From: Brevundimonas sp.
GTDB lineage: Bacteria > Pseudomonadota > Alphaproteobacteria > Caulobacterales > Caulobacteraceae
Length of the DNA stretch: 64,000 nt
Direction of reading: 5' to 3'
Assembly: GCA_016742215.1 (NCBI GenBank)
Contig: JACVCC010000001.1
Span: forward strand, 1-64,000
The notes below the pieces were generated by a model. That model made no database searches and was not told the DNA's origin. It saw nothing but the letters and a program-made list of their open reading frames with translations. Shown in pieces: positions 33,264 through 44,900 of this stretch; within the stretch, counting starts at the first letter, position 1; the number at the start of each line of letters is the position of its first letter. The position numbers and the translations under genes were made by a program.

Positions 33264-34577
33264 GTGACGAACCCCCTGCAATTGACCGCCCGCCGCAGCC
33301 CTGCCCTGAAGGGCGTCGTGAGGGCTCCGGGCGACAAGAGCATGTCCCACCGATCCATGATCCTGGGGGCCATGGCCACGGGCGTGACCGAGGTCGAGGG
33401 GCTGCTGGAGGGCGACGACGTTCTGGCCACCGCGCGGGCTGCAGAGGCCTTCGGCGCGACAGTGGAACGGCTGGGCGAGGGGCGCTGGCGCGTGACCGGA
33501 CGGGGCGGCTTCCGTCAGCCGGACGGCGTCATCGACTGCGGCAATGCGGGCACCGGGGTGCGGCTGCTGATGGGGGCGGCGGCGGGCTACCCGCTGAGCG
33601 CGACCTTCGACGGCGACGGCTCGCTGCGGAAGCGGCCGATGAAGCGGGTGACCGGGCCGCTGGCGCAGATGGGCGCACGGTTCGGCTGGCAGGCGGCCGA
33701 GGACCGATTGCCGGTTGAGGTCTCGGGCGGGTCGCTGACAGCCATTGATTATGTGCAGACGGTCGCCTCGGCGCAGGTGAAGTCGGCGATCCTGCTGGCG
33801 GGATTGAACGCGGAAGGCGTGAACACGGTCGAGGAGCCGGAGAAGAGCCGGGACCACACCGAGCGGATGCTGCGGGCCTTCGGCGCCCGGGTGGATGTGA
33901 CGCCGAAGGGCGAGGGCTGGGTGGTGTCGCTGAAGGGCGGGCAGCCATTGACCGGGACGGCGGTGTCGGTGCCGGGCGATCCGTCCTCGGCGGCCTTCCC
34001 GCTGGCGGCGGGGCTGGTGGTTCCGGGGTCGGAGGTGACGGTCGACGGAGTGATGCTGAACCCGCTGCGCACCGGCCTGTTCGACACCTGGCTCGAGATG
34101 GGCGCGGATCTGACGATCTCGAACCGGCGGATGGCCGGCGGCGAGGAGGTCGGCGACATCACGGCGCGGCATTCGATGCTGAAAGGCGTGGTCGTGCCGG
34201 AAGATCGCGCAGCCTCGATGATCGACGAGTACCCGATCCTTGCAGCCACGGCGGCCTTCGCCGAAGGGCAAACGGTGATGCGCGGTGTCGGCGAGATGCG
34301 GGTCAAGGAGAGCGATCGTATCGCCCTGATGGTCGCGGGCCTGCGCGCCTGCGGGGTCGAGGTCGAGGAGGAGCCGGAGGGCTTCATCGTCACCGGCGGG
34401 GCCGTGCGTGGCGGGGCGACGGTGCATACGGCCCACGATCATCGCATCGCCATGAGCCATCTGGTGCTGGGTCTGGCGGCGGCCGAGCCGGTCTCGGTGG
34501 ACGAGCCGGGCATGATCGCGACAAGTTTCCCTGGGTTTGTGGACATGATGCGGGGTTTGGGGGCGGAGGTCGGGTGA
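33264..34577 (+). CDS. aroA: 3-phosphoshikimate 1-carboxyvinyltransferase (EPSP synthase)
   Basis: A 437-residue shikimate-pathway enzyme joining PEP to shikimate 3-phosphate. [18 protein letters not shown] is the substrate-binding N-terminal motif, [16 protein letters not shown] the PEP-binding loop, and the C-terminal half has KESDRIALM and [16 protein letters not shown]. The loop carries GNAGTG with Ala, as in the glyphosate-tolerant class II enzymes. GTG at 33264 follows GGAGA; the upstream TTG at 33198 lacks family similarity. Its stop overlaps the next gene (GTGA). Confidence 0.96.
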   Translation: MTNPLQLTARRSPALKGVVRAPGDKSMSHRSMILGAMATGVTEVEGLLEGDDVLATARAAEAFGATVERLGEGRWRVTGRGGFRQPDGVIDCGNAGTGVRLLMGAAAGYPLSATFDGDGSLRKRPMKRVTGPLAQMGARFGWQAAEDRLPVEVSGGSLTAIDYVQTVASAQVKSAILLAGLNAEGVNTVEEPEKSRDHTERMLRAFGARVDVTPKGEGWVVSLKGGQPLTGTAVSVPGDPSSAAFPLAAGLVVPGSEVTVDGVMLNPLRTGLFDTWLEMGADLTISNRRMAGGEEVGDITARHSMLKGVVVPEDRAASMIDEYPILAATAAFAEGQTVMRGVGEMRVKESDRIALMVAGLRACGVEVEEEPEGFIVTGGAVRGGATVHTAHDHRIAMSHLVLGLAAAEPVSVDEPGMIATSFPGFVDMMRGLGAEVG

Positions 34578-34936
34578 CGACCGTCGGCCCGTCACCCTGG
34601 ACACCGCGAAGAACGCTTCGCTGGACGAGCGTGATTCTCGGGGGCGCGCTTGCGATCTGGACCGCCGGGTCAGTTCTTGATCTGGGCGACGGTCAGACCT
34701 GGGATCGCACAAAGCGACGCTACGCCTGGCTGGCTGAGAAGGAAGGCTTCGACGTAAACGAGTTCGGCTTCTACCGGGTCGCGCATGAAACGCACCCGAA
34801 GCAGTTCCGACAGATCGTCATACTGCGGGGTGTGATGCCGTCAGTCTTGCTCGGCGTGACGTTCGGAGTTTTTGCACTGGGCTGGTCTGCCCAGCCTCGA
34901 ACGCCTTCCGGAACACAGCAGACGCCCGATTCGTGA
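34574..34936 (+). CDS. Small membrane protein between aroA and cmk, unknown function
   Basis: A 120-residue protein with two hydrophobic helices (about residues 17-35 and 86-105) around a polar loop ([32 protein letters not shown]). No family is recognised. It starts with GTG overlapping the aroA stop by 4 bases, which suggests coupled translation. Many genomes have aroA and cmk adjacent, so this gene is an insertion in a conserved operon. The 98 bases between its stop and cmk hold no gene. Confidence 0.65.
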   Translation: MTTVGPSPWTPRRTLRWTSVILGGALAIWTAGSVLDLGDGQTWDRTKRRYAWLAEKEGFDVNEFGFYRVAHETHPKQFRQIVILRGVMPSVLLGVTFGVFALGWSAQPRTPSGTQQTPDS

Positions 34937-35034
34937 CGACAAGGCGCTTGTGCTTCTCGACGGGGAGGGGGTACGGGCGTCTTTCCAAGCTGCGGTGCGT
35001 TTGACAGCTGACCGAAGCCCCGGAAAGGCAGATC

Positions 35035-35685
35035 CTGACCCAAGCTCTTATCATCGCCGTCGACGGACCGGCCGCCTCGGGCAAGGGGACGATCGCGGCG
35101 CGGCTGGCCGCGACCTATGGCCTGCCGCACCTGGATACGGGTCTGCTGTACCGGGCGGTCGGCGTGGGCGTGCTGGATGCGGGCGGGTCGCTGGACGATG
35201 CAGCGGCGGCCGAAGCGGTGGCGCTGAAGCTGGACGCAGGCGATCTGATCGACACGGACCGTCTGACCAGCGGCGAGGCGGGCGAGGCGGCCAGCCGGAT
35301 CGCCGGCTATCCGGGCGTGCGCGCGGCCCTGCTGGCGTTCCAGAAGGCCTTTGCGGCACAACCGGGCGGGGCGGTGCTGGACGGACGGGACATCGGCACT
35401 GTCATCGCGCCGGACGCGCCTGCCAAGCTTTTCATCACGGCTACGCCCGAGGTGCGGGCGGCCCGGCGCTGGAAGCAGCTGACGGCGCGGGGGCAGGACA
35501 TCGCCTTCGAGGCCATGCTGGCCGACATCGTCAAGCGGGACGAGCGCGACGCCGGGCGCGGCGCGGCCCCTATGGTGCAGGCTGAAGACGCCGTCTTGCT
35601 GGATACGACCGACATGGGTATAGAGGCCGCCTTCGATGCGGCCCGCCGTATCGTCGAGGCGGCGCGCGCGAAACACGGTCTTTAA
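35035..35685 (+). CDS. cmk: Cytidylate kinase, apparent CTG start
   Basis: A 216-residue (d)CMP kinase. The P-loop AVDGPAASGKGT is at residues 8-19, LDTGLLYRAVG is the nucleotide-binding segment, LDGRDIGTVIAPDA the CMP-binding site, and the lid (KRDERDAGR) is intact. The frame has a TGA at 35002 and no ATG, GTG or TTG between it and the P-loop. The only well-placed start is CTG at 35035, 6 bases after GGAAAGG, giving MTQALIIAVDGP, a normal family N-terminus. An internal start at 35164 would delete the P-loop. Confidence 0.88.
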   Translation: MTQALIIAVDGPAASGKGTIAARLAATYGLPHLDTGLLYRAVGVGVLDAGGSLDDAAAAEAVALKLDAGDLIDTDRLTSGEAGEAASRIAGYPGVRAALLAFQKAFAAQPGGAVLDGRDIGTVIAPDAPAKLFITATPEVRAARRWKQLTARGQDIAFEAMLADIVKRDERDAGRGAAPMVQAEDAVLLDTTDMGIEAAFDAARRIVEAARAKHGL

Positions 35686-35792
35686 GGCCCGTTCGCAAAT
35701 CCAACGCTCCCACCCTCGATAGCCGCGGGCGTTCTGGCTGACCTCTACGGCCTCGTATCCCGACGACCTGCCTCTACTGAAATCACCCACTC

Positions 35793-35828
35793 GCGCGGGG
35801 CCGTCCGGCTTCGCGCCATAGCCTTTTT
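35793..35828 (+). promoter_or_regulatory. Hairpin and U-run in the rpsA leader
   Basis: A 10-bp stem with two G-T pairs (GCGCGGGGCC / GGCTTCGCGC, 35793-35802 and 35807-35816) has a 4-base loop. TTTTT follows 7 bases later, and the element ends about 20 bases before the rpsA ATG. Candidate site for control of S1 synthesis. The rest of the 160-base cmk-rpsA gap shows no gene. Confidence 0.4.
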
Positions 35829-35846
35829 CTCCAACCCCAGAGTTAC

Positions 35847-37547
<1,701 letters not shown>

Positions 37548-37574
37548 GGTCTTTCGCCATCGGCGAACGAACTG

Positions 37575-37606
37575 AAGGGCGGCCGGAGCGATCCGGCCGC
37601 CCTTTT
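37575..37606 (+). terminator. Rho-independent terminator of rpsA
   Basis: AAGGGCGGCCGGA and TCCGGCCGCCCTT form a 13-bp perfect stem with a GCGA loop, followed by TTCC. Confidence 0.9.
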
Positions 37607-37771
37607 CCATGGTTACCGCGGAACGCCGCTATGTACGGCGGCCGACATTTGGGTCAGAAATCGGAATGCAGGGGGTTTTTCCCGTGCCGCGCGAGGGTTA
37701 GGGTACGGTCTGCATCCCCTCACGGATGCACCCGTATGTGCCCGGGGTGGGCTGAACAGGGCGGGGGCCAG

Positions 37772-38056
37772 ATGATCAAGTCCGAGCTGATCGAGAAGCT
37801 CGCCAGCGAAAATACGCACCTCACCCACGGCGAGGTCGAGCGCGTGGTCAATGTGGTGCTGGGCCGGATGGTCGATGCGCTGGGCGATGGCGGCCGGGTG
37901 GAGCTTCGCGGCTTCGGCGCCTTCTCCGTTCGCGGACGTCCGGCGCGCGCCGGTCGCAATCCGCGCACCGGCGAGGCGGTGGATGTGCCGGCCAAGGCCG
38001 TGCCGTTCTTCAAGAGCGGCAAGGAACTGCGCGAGCGCCTGAACGCTACCGACTGA
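37772..38056 (+). CDS. ihfB: Integration host factor subunit beta
   Basis: A 94-residue DNABII-family DNA-bending protein. [14 protein letters not shown] starts the helical dimer domain. [33 protein letters not shown] covers the beta-arm with the intercalating Pro, and [13 protein letters not shown] ends it. IHF, together with the alpha subunit encoded elsewhere, supports sigma-54 promoters and replication control in Caulobacterales. The ATG at 37772 follows GGGGG. It is separated from rpsA by a terminator and a 165-base gap, so it should have its own promoter. Confidence 0.96.
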   Translation: MIKSELIEKLASENTHLTHGEVERVVNVVLGRMVDALGDGGRVELRGFGAFSVRGRPARAGRNPRTGEAVDVPAKAVPFFKSGKELRERLNATD

Positions 38057-38072
38057 CCAACAGGAGAGAAAC

Positions 38073-38492
38073 ATGGGTCTTCTCAGCGAGTTCCGCGAGT
38101 TCGCGGCACGCGGGAATGTCGTCGATCTCGCGGTCGGCGTGATCATCGGCGCGTCGTTCGGAAAGATCGTCACCAGTCTGGTCGAGCAGGTGGTCATGCC
38201 GCCGATCGGTCTGGCGCTGGGCCGGGTCGATTTCTCCAACCTGGAATGGGTGCTGGTGCCCGAGGATCCGGCGACGGCCGACGTCGTCGAGAAGGTCGCG
38301 ATCCAGTACGGCGCCTTCATCAACACCGTGATCCAGTTCGTGATTGTGGCCTTTGTTGTGTTCCTGATGGTCAAGGGCATCAACAAGCTGCGTCGCGAAC
38401 AGGCTGCCGATCCGGAGCCCGCGGCGCCGACGCCGACCGAGGCCCTGCTGGCCGAAATCCGCGACGAGCTGAAGGCCCGCCCGCAAGCCTGA
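38073..38492 (+). CDS. mscL: Large-conductance mechanosensitive channel
   Basis: A 139-residue MscL that opens under membrane tension to relieve osmotic downshock. [31 protein letters not shown] is the N-terminal amphipathic helix and pore helix TM1. TM2 is [23 protein letters not shown]. The C-terminal bundle ends in [10 protein letters not shown]. Length is typical. AGGAG lies 8 bases before the ATG. It is 16 bases downstream of ihfB and probably cotranscribed. Confidence 0.96.
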   Translation: MGLLSEFREFAARGNVVDLAVGVIIGASFGKIVTSLVEQVVMPPIGLALGRVDFSNLEWVLVPEDPATADVVEKVAIQYGAFINTVIQFVIVAFVVFLMVKGINKLRREQAADPEPAAPTPTEALLAEIRDELKARPQA

Positions 38493-38494
38493 CC

Positions 38495-39685
38495 TCAGGC
38501 CTTCGAGCAGCTTGATCCCGCAACCAGCGGCCGTCGCACGCGTGCGTCCTGCGTCAAGGGGACCGGGCGCAGACAGAAGCCCTGATCGCCATCCCATGGC
38601 GTAGGCGACCACGCCAGTTCCGCCGCCTCGTCCTCGAAGATCACGTGACAGTGGCCCCAGCCGCCCTCGCGCCGGGCGCTGTCGGCGAAGGCGCCCAGAC
38701 GCGCCAGCTGGAGCGGTGACACGACCGGCAGGCGCAGCTTGGCGGCCCCCAGCTGTTTCGCCGCGCCCTTCAGCGCCGTCATCAGCAGGGGCACGGCGTC
38801 GGCATGGCCGGCCAGCGCCTCCAGATCGACGATTTCCAGCACCGGCGGCTCGAGGATGTTGCCCTTGGCCATCTGGGCCATCGCATAGCCGGTCATGACG
38901 CCATCGCGGTGGACGGCGAGCAGCAGCGGGGTCTGGGTCTGGTCCGGGTCAGCGAGGCGCCAGCGCAGGATCGCCGGGCTGCGGTCGGACAGCAGGCGGT
39001 CCTCGGCGGACAGGGCGGTCCAGAAGGCGGCATAGGGCGAGGCGTCCGAAAGGTCCTCCAGCAGGGACACGCCCTGCGGCACAGCCAGACGGACCGCGCG
39101 GCCCAGGCGGTCGTTCATCAGCTGCTCGTCCAGCCGCGAGACGGCGGCGGGCGCGAGGCGATGCAGGGCCTTCAGGGCCTTGCCGGCGATCAGGGGCAGG
39201 GGCGCGACCGGCCAACCCAGCTTCAGCGCATGGGTTTGCTCGGGCCAGGGCTTCATGCCGTGCCGGGCGTAGAGCGGCTGGGACACCGCATTGGCGTTGA
39301 AGGTCCAGCGGGCGAACAGACCCTTCTGGATGTGGAAGGTGCGGATGATCCGCTGACCCTGCCCTCGCGCCGAGGGCAGGACGATGATGGAGAAGCCGGT
39401 CGCGCCGTAGAGCGTGCGGCCGCGATGGTGGAAGCGCTGGATCAGGTTGCCGACGTGGCCGGCCAGCTCACCCTCGCCGGTGTCGACCACCCAGCCGGCG
39501 GGGGCATCGATCCCGGCGCGGGCCGGGTTGGAGTGCAGCCACCGCCATCCCGCCAGCGAGCGCGCCGGCCAGCCCACGGCGCGGTGCAGGGTCTGCACGC
39601 CGGGATAGTCGGTTTCATCGAGCGGGCGGATCGGCACGGTGTCTCGTTCCGGGAGGTCCAGGGCTGTTTGAATGCGTCGTTGCAT
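38495..39685 (-). CDS. GNAT-like acyltransferase-domain protein, substrate unknown
   Basis: A 396-residue protein. The N-terminal 160 residues show a GNAT acetyl-CoA fold (IRPLDETDYPGVQTLHRAV, GHVGNLIQRFHHRGRTLYGATGFSIIVLPSARGQGQ). A second, weaker GNAT-like half appears near residues 250-340. Nothing indicates a substrate. The start at 39685 gives a natural N-terminus, but no clear ribosome-binding site is seen and the frame is open upstream. The tail ends in SSCSKA. It is divergent from the imuA-imuB-dnaE2 cassette and its start is 52 bases from the SOS box, so DNA-damage control is possible. Confidence 0.7.
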   Translation of the reverse strand: MQRRIQTALDLPERDTVPIRPLDETDYPGVQTLHRAVGWPARSLAGWRWLHSNPARAGIDAPAGWVVDTGEGELAGHVGNLIQRFHHRGRTLYGATGFSIIVLPSARGQGQRIIRTFHIQKGLFARWTFNANAVSQPLYARHGMKPWPEQTHALKLGWPVAPLPLIAGKALKALHRLAPAAVSRLDEQLMNDRLGRAVRLAVPQGVSLLEDLSDASPYAAFWTALSAEDRLLSDRSPAILRWRLADPDQTQTPLLLAVHRDGVMTGYAMAQMAKGNILEPPVLEIVDLEALAGHADAVPLLMTALKGAAKQLGAAKLRLPVVSPLQLARLGAFADSARREGGWGHCHVIFEDEAAELAWSPTPWDGDQGFCLRPVPLTQDARVRRPLVAGSSCSKA

Positions 39686-39736
39686 GGACCGGACCAGTGG
39701 ATGGCCGGATTCAGAATTTGACTCCGGAACGGAGTG

Positions 39737-39751
39737 GAACAAAAAAGGAAC
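39737..39751. promoter_or_regulatory. LexA (SOS) box of the imuA-imuB-dnaE2 cassette
   Basis: GAAC-AAAAAAG-GAAC is a perfect GAAC-N7-GAAC, the reverse complement of the alphaproteobacterial LexA site GTTC-N7-GTTC. It ends 21 bases before the chosen imuA ATG. Regulation of this cassette by LexA is established in Caulobacter; here it is inferred from the exact motif. Confidence 0.85.
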
Positions 39752-39772
39752 ATTCAGGCTTTCCCATGCGCG

Positions 39773-40426
39773 ATGTTCCCAACTGCAACCCTCTCTCCGG
39801 ACCCGTTTCCGCAGCGCCCTGCGCCGCTGGAAGAGGCGTGCGCGGGCGGGCCGCGGGACATGGCGGCGACCCTGCTGTTCGCTCTGTCGCGGCGGGACGA
39901 GGCGGACGACCGGCCGGTCCTGATCGCCGCGCCGCGCAGCTGGTTCGGGGAGCACGGCAAACCCTATGGGCCGGGTCTGGGCGGAACCGCTTTCCTGATG
40001 ACGCCGACGTCGACGCCGGCCGAGGCCCTGTGGGTGCTGGAGCAGGCCCTGCGATCCGGGGCAGTGGCCCTGGCGCTTGGGGCGATCGACGGGGCGACGC
40101 TGGCGCAGACCCGGCGGCTGGAGTTCGCGGCGCGGCATGGACAGTCGACAGGGGTGCTGCTGCCCCGGCGTCTGGACGGGCTGAGCGCGGCGCGGCGACG
40201 GTGGCGGATCGCGGCGTCGCCCAGCGCAGGCGATCCCTTCGATACGAAGGCGCCCGGTCTCTCGCGACTGGACGTCGAGCTGGTGCGGGGGCGGGGCGAG
40301 CGGCCGGGCGTGTGGCGGCTGGAGCAGGTCGATGAGACGCATCGTCTCCGTCTGGCTGATGGACTGGCCGATCGCGGTGCGGCTGAGGGCGCTGAAGGCG
40401 GCGCGACGGCCGGGCTTGCCGCCTGA
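39773..40426 (+). CDS. imuA: SOS mutagenesis accessory protein ImuA
   Basis: A 217-residue RecA/SulA-like protein of the ImuA family, needed with ImuB and DnaE2 for damage-induced mutagenesis. Recognisable parts are LSRRDEADDRPVLIAAPRSWFGEHGKPYGPG, ALWVLEQALRSGAVALALGAID and WRIAASPSAGDPFD. The start at 39773 lies after the SOS box; the in-frame GTG at 39734 would place the operator inside the gene. The last 95 bases overlap the start of imuB in another frame, an unusually long overlap. Confidence 0.88.
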   Translation: MFPTATLSPDPFPQRPAPLEEACAGGPRDMAATLLFALSRRDEADDRPVLIAAPRSWFGEHGKPYGPGLGGTAFLMTPTSTPAEALWVLEQALRSGAVALALGAIDGATLAQTRRLEFAARHGQSTGVLLPRRLDGLSAARRRWRIAASPSAGDPFDTKAPGLSRLDVELVRGRGERPGVWRLEQVDETHRLRLADGLADRGAAEGAEGGATAGLAA

Positions 40427-41945
40427 GCCGGCGCTGGAGCCGGCCAACCCCTTCGCCCTGATCCTCAAGAACAGCCGCGGCGCGGCGGTGATCCACGCCC
40501 TGAACCCGGCCGCGCGGGCGGCCGGCCTGCGACGCGGCCAGACCCAGGCGGACGCCCTGGCCATGATCCCGCGCCTGATCTGCGAGCCGGCGGACACGGC
40601 CGCCGACGCGCGAGCGCTGGAGGCGCTGGCGGTGTGGGCCGAGCGGTGGTCGCCTTCGGTCAGTCTCGATCCGTCCGGCGAGGGGCTGGAGGGGCTGTTG
40701 CTGGACGCCACGGGGGGGACGCATCTGTTCGGCGGCGAGGCGGCGCTGATGGCGCAGATGCGCGCGCGGCTGGCCGAGGCGGGCATGCCGGCGCGACTGG
40801 CCATGGGGCCGACGCCGGGCTCGGCCTGGGCCCTGGCGCGCTGGGGGCAGGGGAACGCCGCCCCGATCGCGCGCGAGGACGATGTGTCGGAGGCGCTGGC
40901 GGACCTGCCGGTCGAGGCGCTGCGGGTCGATGACCGCACCCTGACGGCGGCGCGGCGGTTCGGCCTGACCACCATCGGCAGCCTGTACGGCATGCCCCGC
41001 AGCGGGCTGGCGCGCCGGTTCCGCGACGGGGATGCGGTGGGGCTGGTGCGACGGCTGGATCAGGCGCGAGGCCATGCGGCCGAGGCCCTGACCCCGATGC
41101 GGGCGCCGCCCCGCTATCGCGCGTGGCAGGCCTATGCCGAGCCGCTGGGCGATCTGGCCGGGGTGGAGATGCGGCTGCCGGAACTGCTGGGCGATCTGGC
41201 GCGGGCGCTGGAGCGGGACGGTCAGGGGGCGCGGGCCCTGACCCTGACCGGCTTCCGCACGGACGGGGAGACGACCCGGCTGTCGGTGCGCGCCGGCCGG
41301 CCGGGGCGGGAGGCGTCGGTGTGGCTGAGGCTGTATCGCGAGGCGGGGCTGGGGCGGCTGGAACTGGGCTTCGGTCTGGACGCCCTGATGCTGACCGCCG
41401 ACGTGGTCGAGCCGATGCTGGCCCGGCAGGGGGCTCTGGAGAACGAGGCGGAGACGGCGCAGGCGGAAGGTCTGGCGGCGCTGGTCGACCGTCTGAGCGC
41501 GCGGCTGGGCGAGGATCGGGTGCTGACGCCCGAGGCGGTTGACAGCTGGATCCCCGAGCGGGCGCAGCGGCTGCGGCCCGCGCTGGGCCGGACGCCGACG
41601 GCGGATGCGGGCGGGACGGGGCGGCGGCCGATCCTGCTGCTGGACCCGCCCGAGCCGGTCGAGGACCCGATGTTCGACCTGCCGGAGGGAGCGCCGGTGC
41701 GCTTCACCTGGCGGCGGGTCAGCCGGCGGGTGATCCGCGCCGACGGGCCCGAGCGGCTGTCGCCCGAATGGTGGCGGCCCCGCCCGGACGGCCGCGAGAC
41801 CCGCACCCGCGACTACTACCGCATCGAGGACGCCGAGGGCGGCCGCTACTGGCTGTTCCGCGAGGGGCTGTACGGCTGGGACTATTCGGGGGCGGGCGAC
41901 GAGCGCCGGGCGCCGTCATGGTGGCTGCACGGGGTGCTGCCGTGA
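40332..41945 (+). CDS. imuB: Y-family-like protein ImuB, catalytically degenerate
   Basis: A 537-residue DinB-like protein that links DnaE2 to the sliding clamp. The N-terminus MRRIVSVWLMDWPIAV matches ImuB. Where active Y-family polymerases have S-x-DE-x-x-LD, this protein reads SLDPSGEGLEGLLLDATG, so the catalytic Asp-Glu pair is not intact, as known for ImuB. The fingers/thumb-like helix-hairpin region follows (LTAARRFGLTTIGSLYGMP). It starts inside imuA and its stop overlaps the dnaE2 start by 4 bases. Confidence 0.93.
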   Translation: MRRIVSVWLMDWPIAVRLRALKAARRPGLPPEPALEPANPFALILKNSRGAAVIHALNPAARAAGLRRGQTQADALAMIPRLICEPADTAADARALEALAVWAERWSPSVSLDPSGEGLEGLLLDATGGTHLFGGEAALMAQMRARLAEAGMPARLAMGPTPGSAWALARWGQGNAAPIAREDDVSEALADLPVEALRVDDRTLTAARRFGLTTIGSLYGMPRSGLARRFRDGDAVGLVRRLDQARGHAAEALTPMRAPPRYRAWQAYAEPLGDLAGVEMRLPELLGDLARALERDGQGARALTLTGFRTDGETTRLSVRAGRPGREASVWLRLYREAGLGRLELGFGLDALMLTADVVEPMLARQGALENEAETAQAEGLAALVDRLSARLGEDRVLTPEAVDSWIPERAQRLRPALGRTPTADAGGTGRRPILLLDPPEPVEDPMFDLPEGAPVRFTWRRVSRRVIRADGPERLSPEWWRPRPDGRETRTRDYYRIEDAEGGRYWLFREGLYGWDYSGAGDERRAPSWWLHGVLP

Positions 41946-44900
41946 GCGGATGGACGGGGGAGTACGCCGAGCTGGGGGCCATGACCAACTTCAGCTTTCT
42001 GGAGGGGGCGGCGCATCCGGGCGAGCTGATGATGCAGGCGAAGGCGCTGGGGCTGGCGGCGGTCGGGGTGGCGGATCGCAACACCCTGGCCGGAATGGTC
42101 CGGGCGCTGATGGATGCGGACAGGTACGACATCCAGCTGGTGGTCGGCGCGCGTCTGACGTTCACGGACGGGACGGAGCTGATCGTCTTTCCACGCGACC
42201 GCGCGGCCTATGGCCGTCTGTGCCGCCTGCTGACGCTGGGCAAGAGCGAAGCGGTGCCGCAGGACGGAGCGAACCCGGACGATGACCGGATCACCAAGGG
42301 CGAGACGCGGCTGACCTTCGCGCAGGCGGCCGGACTGGGCGAGGGGACGATCGCCCTGGCCCTCGCGCCCGAGCGGCCGGACACGGCGTTCGAGGCGCGG
42401 CTGGCGGACTGGCGGCGGGCCTGGCCGGACGATCTGTATCTGGCCGTCGCGCCCCTGTGGCGAGGCGACGACCGGCGACGGCTGAACCGGCTGGCGGGCA
42501 TGGCGACGCGGACCGGCGCGCCGATGATCGCCACCAATGCGGTGCTCTACGACAAGCCAGACCGGCGGATGCTGCAGGACGTGCTGACCTGCATCCGCGA
42601 GGGCACGACCATCGACCGGGCCGGACGGCGGCTGCAGGCCAATGCCGAGCGATACCTGAAGCCGCCGACCCAGATGGCGCGCCTGTTCCGGGGCCACGAG
42701 GCGGCGCTGGTGCGGACGATGGATGTGGCGCGAGCCTGCACCTTCTCGCTGAAGGAGCTGAGTTATCAGTACCCGGACGAACCGGTGCCGGAGGGCTGGA
42801 CGGCGCAGCGCCGCCTGATCCGGCTGACCTTCGAGGGCGCACGGGACCGCTGGCCGGATGGCGTGCCGCAGAAGGTGCGCGACACCATCGTCAAGGAGCT
42901 GAAGCTGATCAAACAGCTGAAGTATCCGAACTACTTTCTGACGGTGCACGACATCGTCCGGTGGGCGCGGTCACGGGACGAGCCGATCCTGTGCCAGGGC
43001 CGGGGCTCGGCGGCCAATTCGGTGGTCTGCTTCTGTCTGGGCGTGACCAATGTGAACCCGGCCGAGCAGGATGTGCTGATCGAGCGCTTCATGTCGGCCG
43101 ACCGGGCCGAGCCGCCGGACATCGACGTCGACTTCGAGCATGAGCGGCGCGAGGAGGTGATGCAGTACGTCTATGACCGCTACGGCCGGGATCGGGCGGG
43201 CATCGTGGCGACGATCATCCATTATCGGCCCCGCTCGGCGATCCGCGATGTGGGCAAGGCCTTGGGACTGACCGAGGACGTCACGGCGCGCATGGCCGAC
43301 ACGGTCTGGGGCTCGTGGGGCGATGCGGTGAAGACCGAACATGTCGACCGCACGGGCCTGAGCCGTGACGATGCGCGGATGAAGCTGGCGCTGGAATTGA
43401 CCGCCGAGCTGATCAAATTCCCGCGCCACCTCAGCCAGCACGTCGGCGGCTATGTGCTGAGCCAGACGCCGCTGATGGAGATCGTGCCCATCGGCAATGC
43501 GGCGATGGAGAAGCGAACCTTCATCGAATGGGACAAGGACGACATCGACTATCTGGGCCTGATGAAGGTCGATGTGCTGGCGCTGGGGATGCTGACGGCG
43601 CTGAAGCGGTCGTTCGACCTGATCGATCAGGCCTACGGAACCCGCTGGCTGCTGCACACCGTGCCTCGCGAGGCGCCCGAGGTGTACGACATGCTGTGCA
43701 GGGGCGACTCGCTGGGCGTCTTCCAGGTCGAGAGTCGGGCGCAGATGGCGATGCTGCCGAGGCTGCAGCCGCGTGTGTTCTACGATCTGGTGGTCGAGGT
43801 GGCGATCGTCCGGCCCGGTCCGATCCAGGGCAAGATGGTGCACCCCTATTTGCAGCGGCGGGCCGAACGACGGGCGGCGCAGGCGCGGGGGGAGACCTAT
43901 GTCATCGACTTCCCGCACCCCCACACGGATCACGGCCACCGGGACGAGCTGCGCAACGTGCTGGACAAGACGCTGGGGGTGCCGCTGTTTCAGGAACAGG
44001 CGATGAAGATCGCCATGGACGCGGCGAAATATTCGCCGGCCGAGGCCAACAGCCTGCGCCGGGCCATGGCCACCTTCCGGCACATGGGCACCATCGGAGA
44101 GCATGAGGAACGGTTCGTCGGCCGGATGATCGACCGGGGCTATGACGCGGACTTCGCCCGGAGCTGTTTCGATCAGATCAAGGGCTTCGGGGAGTATGGC
44201 TTTCCCGAAAGCCACGCCTGCTCTTTCGCCCACCTGGTCTATATTTCAGCCTGGGTGAAATGCTTCCATCCGGAGGTGTTCACCGCCGCCCTGCTGAACA
44301 GCCAGCCGATGGGCTTCTATGCCCCGGCCCAGCTGGTGCGCGACGCGATCGAGCATGGCGTCGAGGTGCGCCATCCGGATGTGAACACGAGCGACTGGGA
44401 CGCGACGCTGGAGGTTCGCACAGGACACGAGACCCGCGCCCTGCGACTGGGCCTCCGCTCCATCGACGGGTTCCGCAAGGAGTGGGGCGAGCGGATCATG
44501 GCTGTGCGGGCGGATCGTCCGTTCACGGATCTTGAGGATTTGAGGCTGAGGGCGAAGCTGCCCCCGGCGGCGCTGGATCGACTGGCGGAAGCGGACGCCT
44601 ATGGCTCGCTGGACCTGACCCGGCGACAGGGATTGTGGGCCGCACGGGGCGCGCCGCCAGCCGCCTCGGCGCCGCTGTTCGAGGCGATGGGGCTGGTCGA
44701 GACGGACGGCCGTCCTCCCGAGGCCCTGCCAGCGTTGTCGCCTTCAGAGGAGGTGGTGGGCGACTACCAGACCCTGCGGCTGTCGCTGAAGGGTCATCCG
44801 GTCAGCTTCCTGCGCGGCCATCTGGAGCAGGCGAAGGCGACCGCTGCGAAGGACTATGTCGGCCTGCCGAACAACCGACGGGTCCGGGTCGGCGGGGTGA

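Noticed and set aside
35164..35685. cmk starting at the GTG at 35164
   Set aside because: This would remove the P-loop and the substrate-binding LDTG segment, leaving a non-functional kinase.
39727..39740. Second SOS-like box GAAC-N6-GAAC
   Set aside because: The spacer is 6 rather than 7 and it overlaps the perfect box at 39737-39751.
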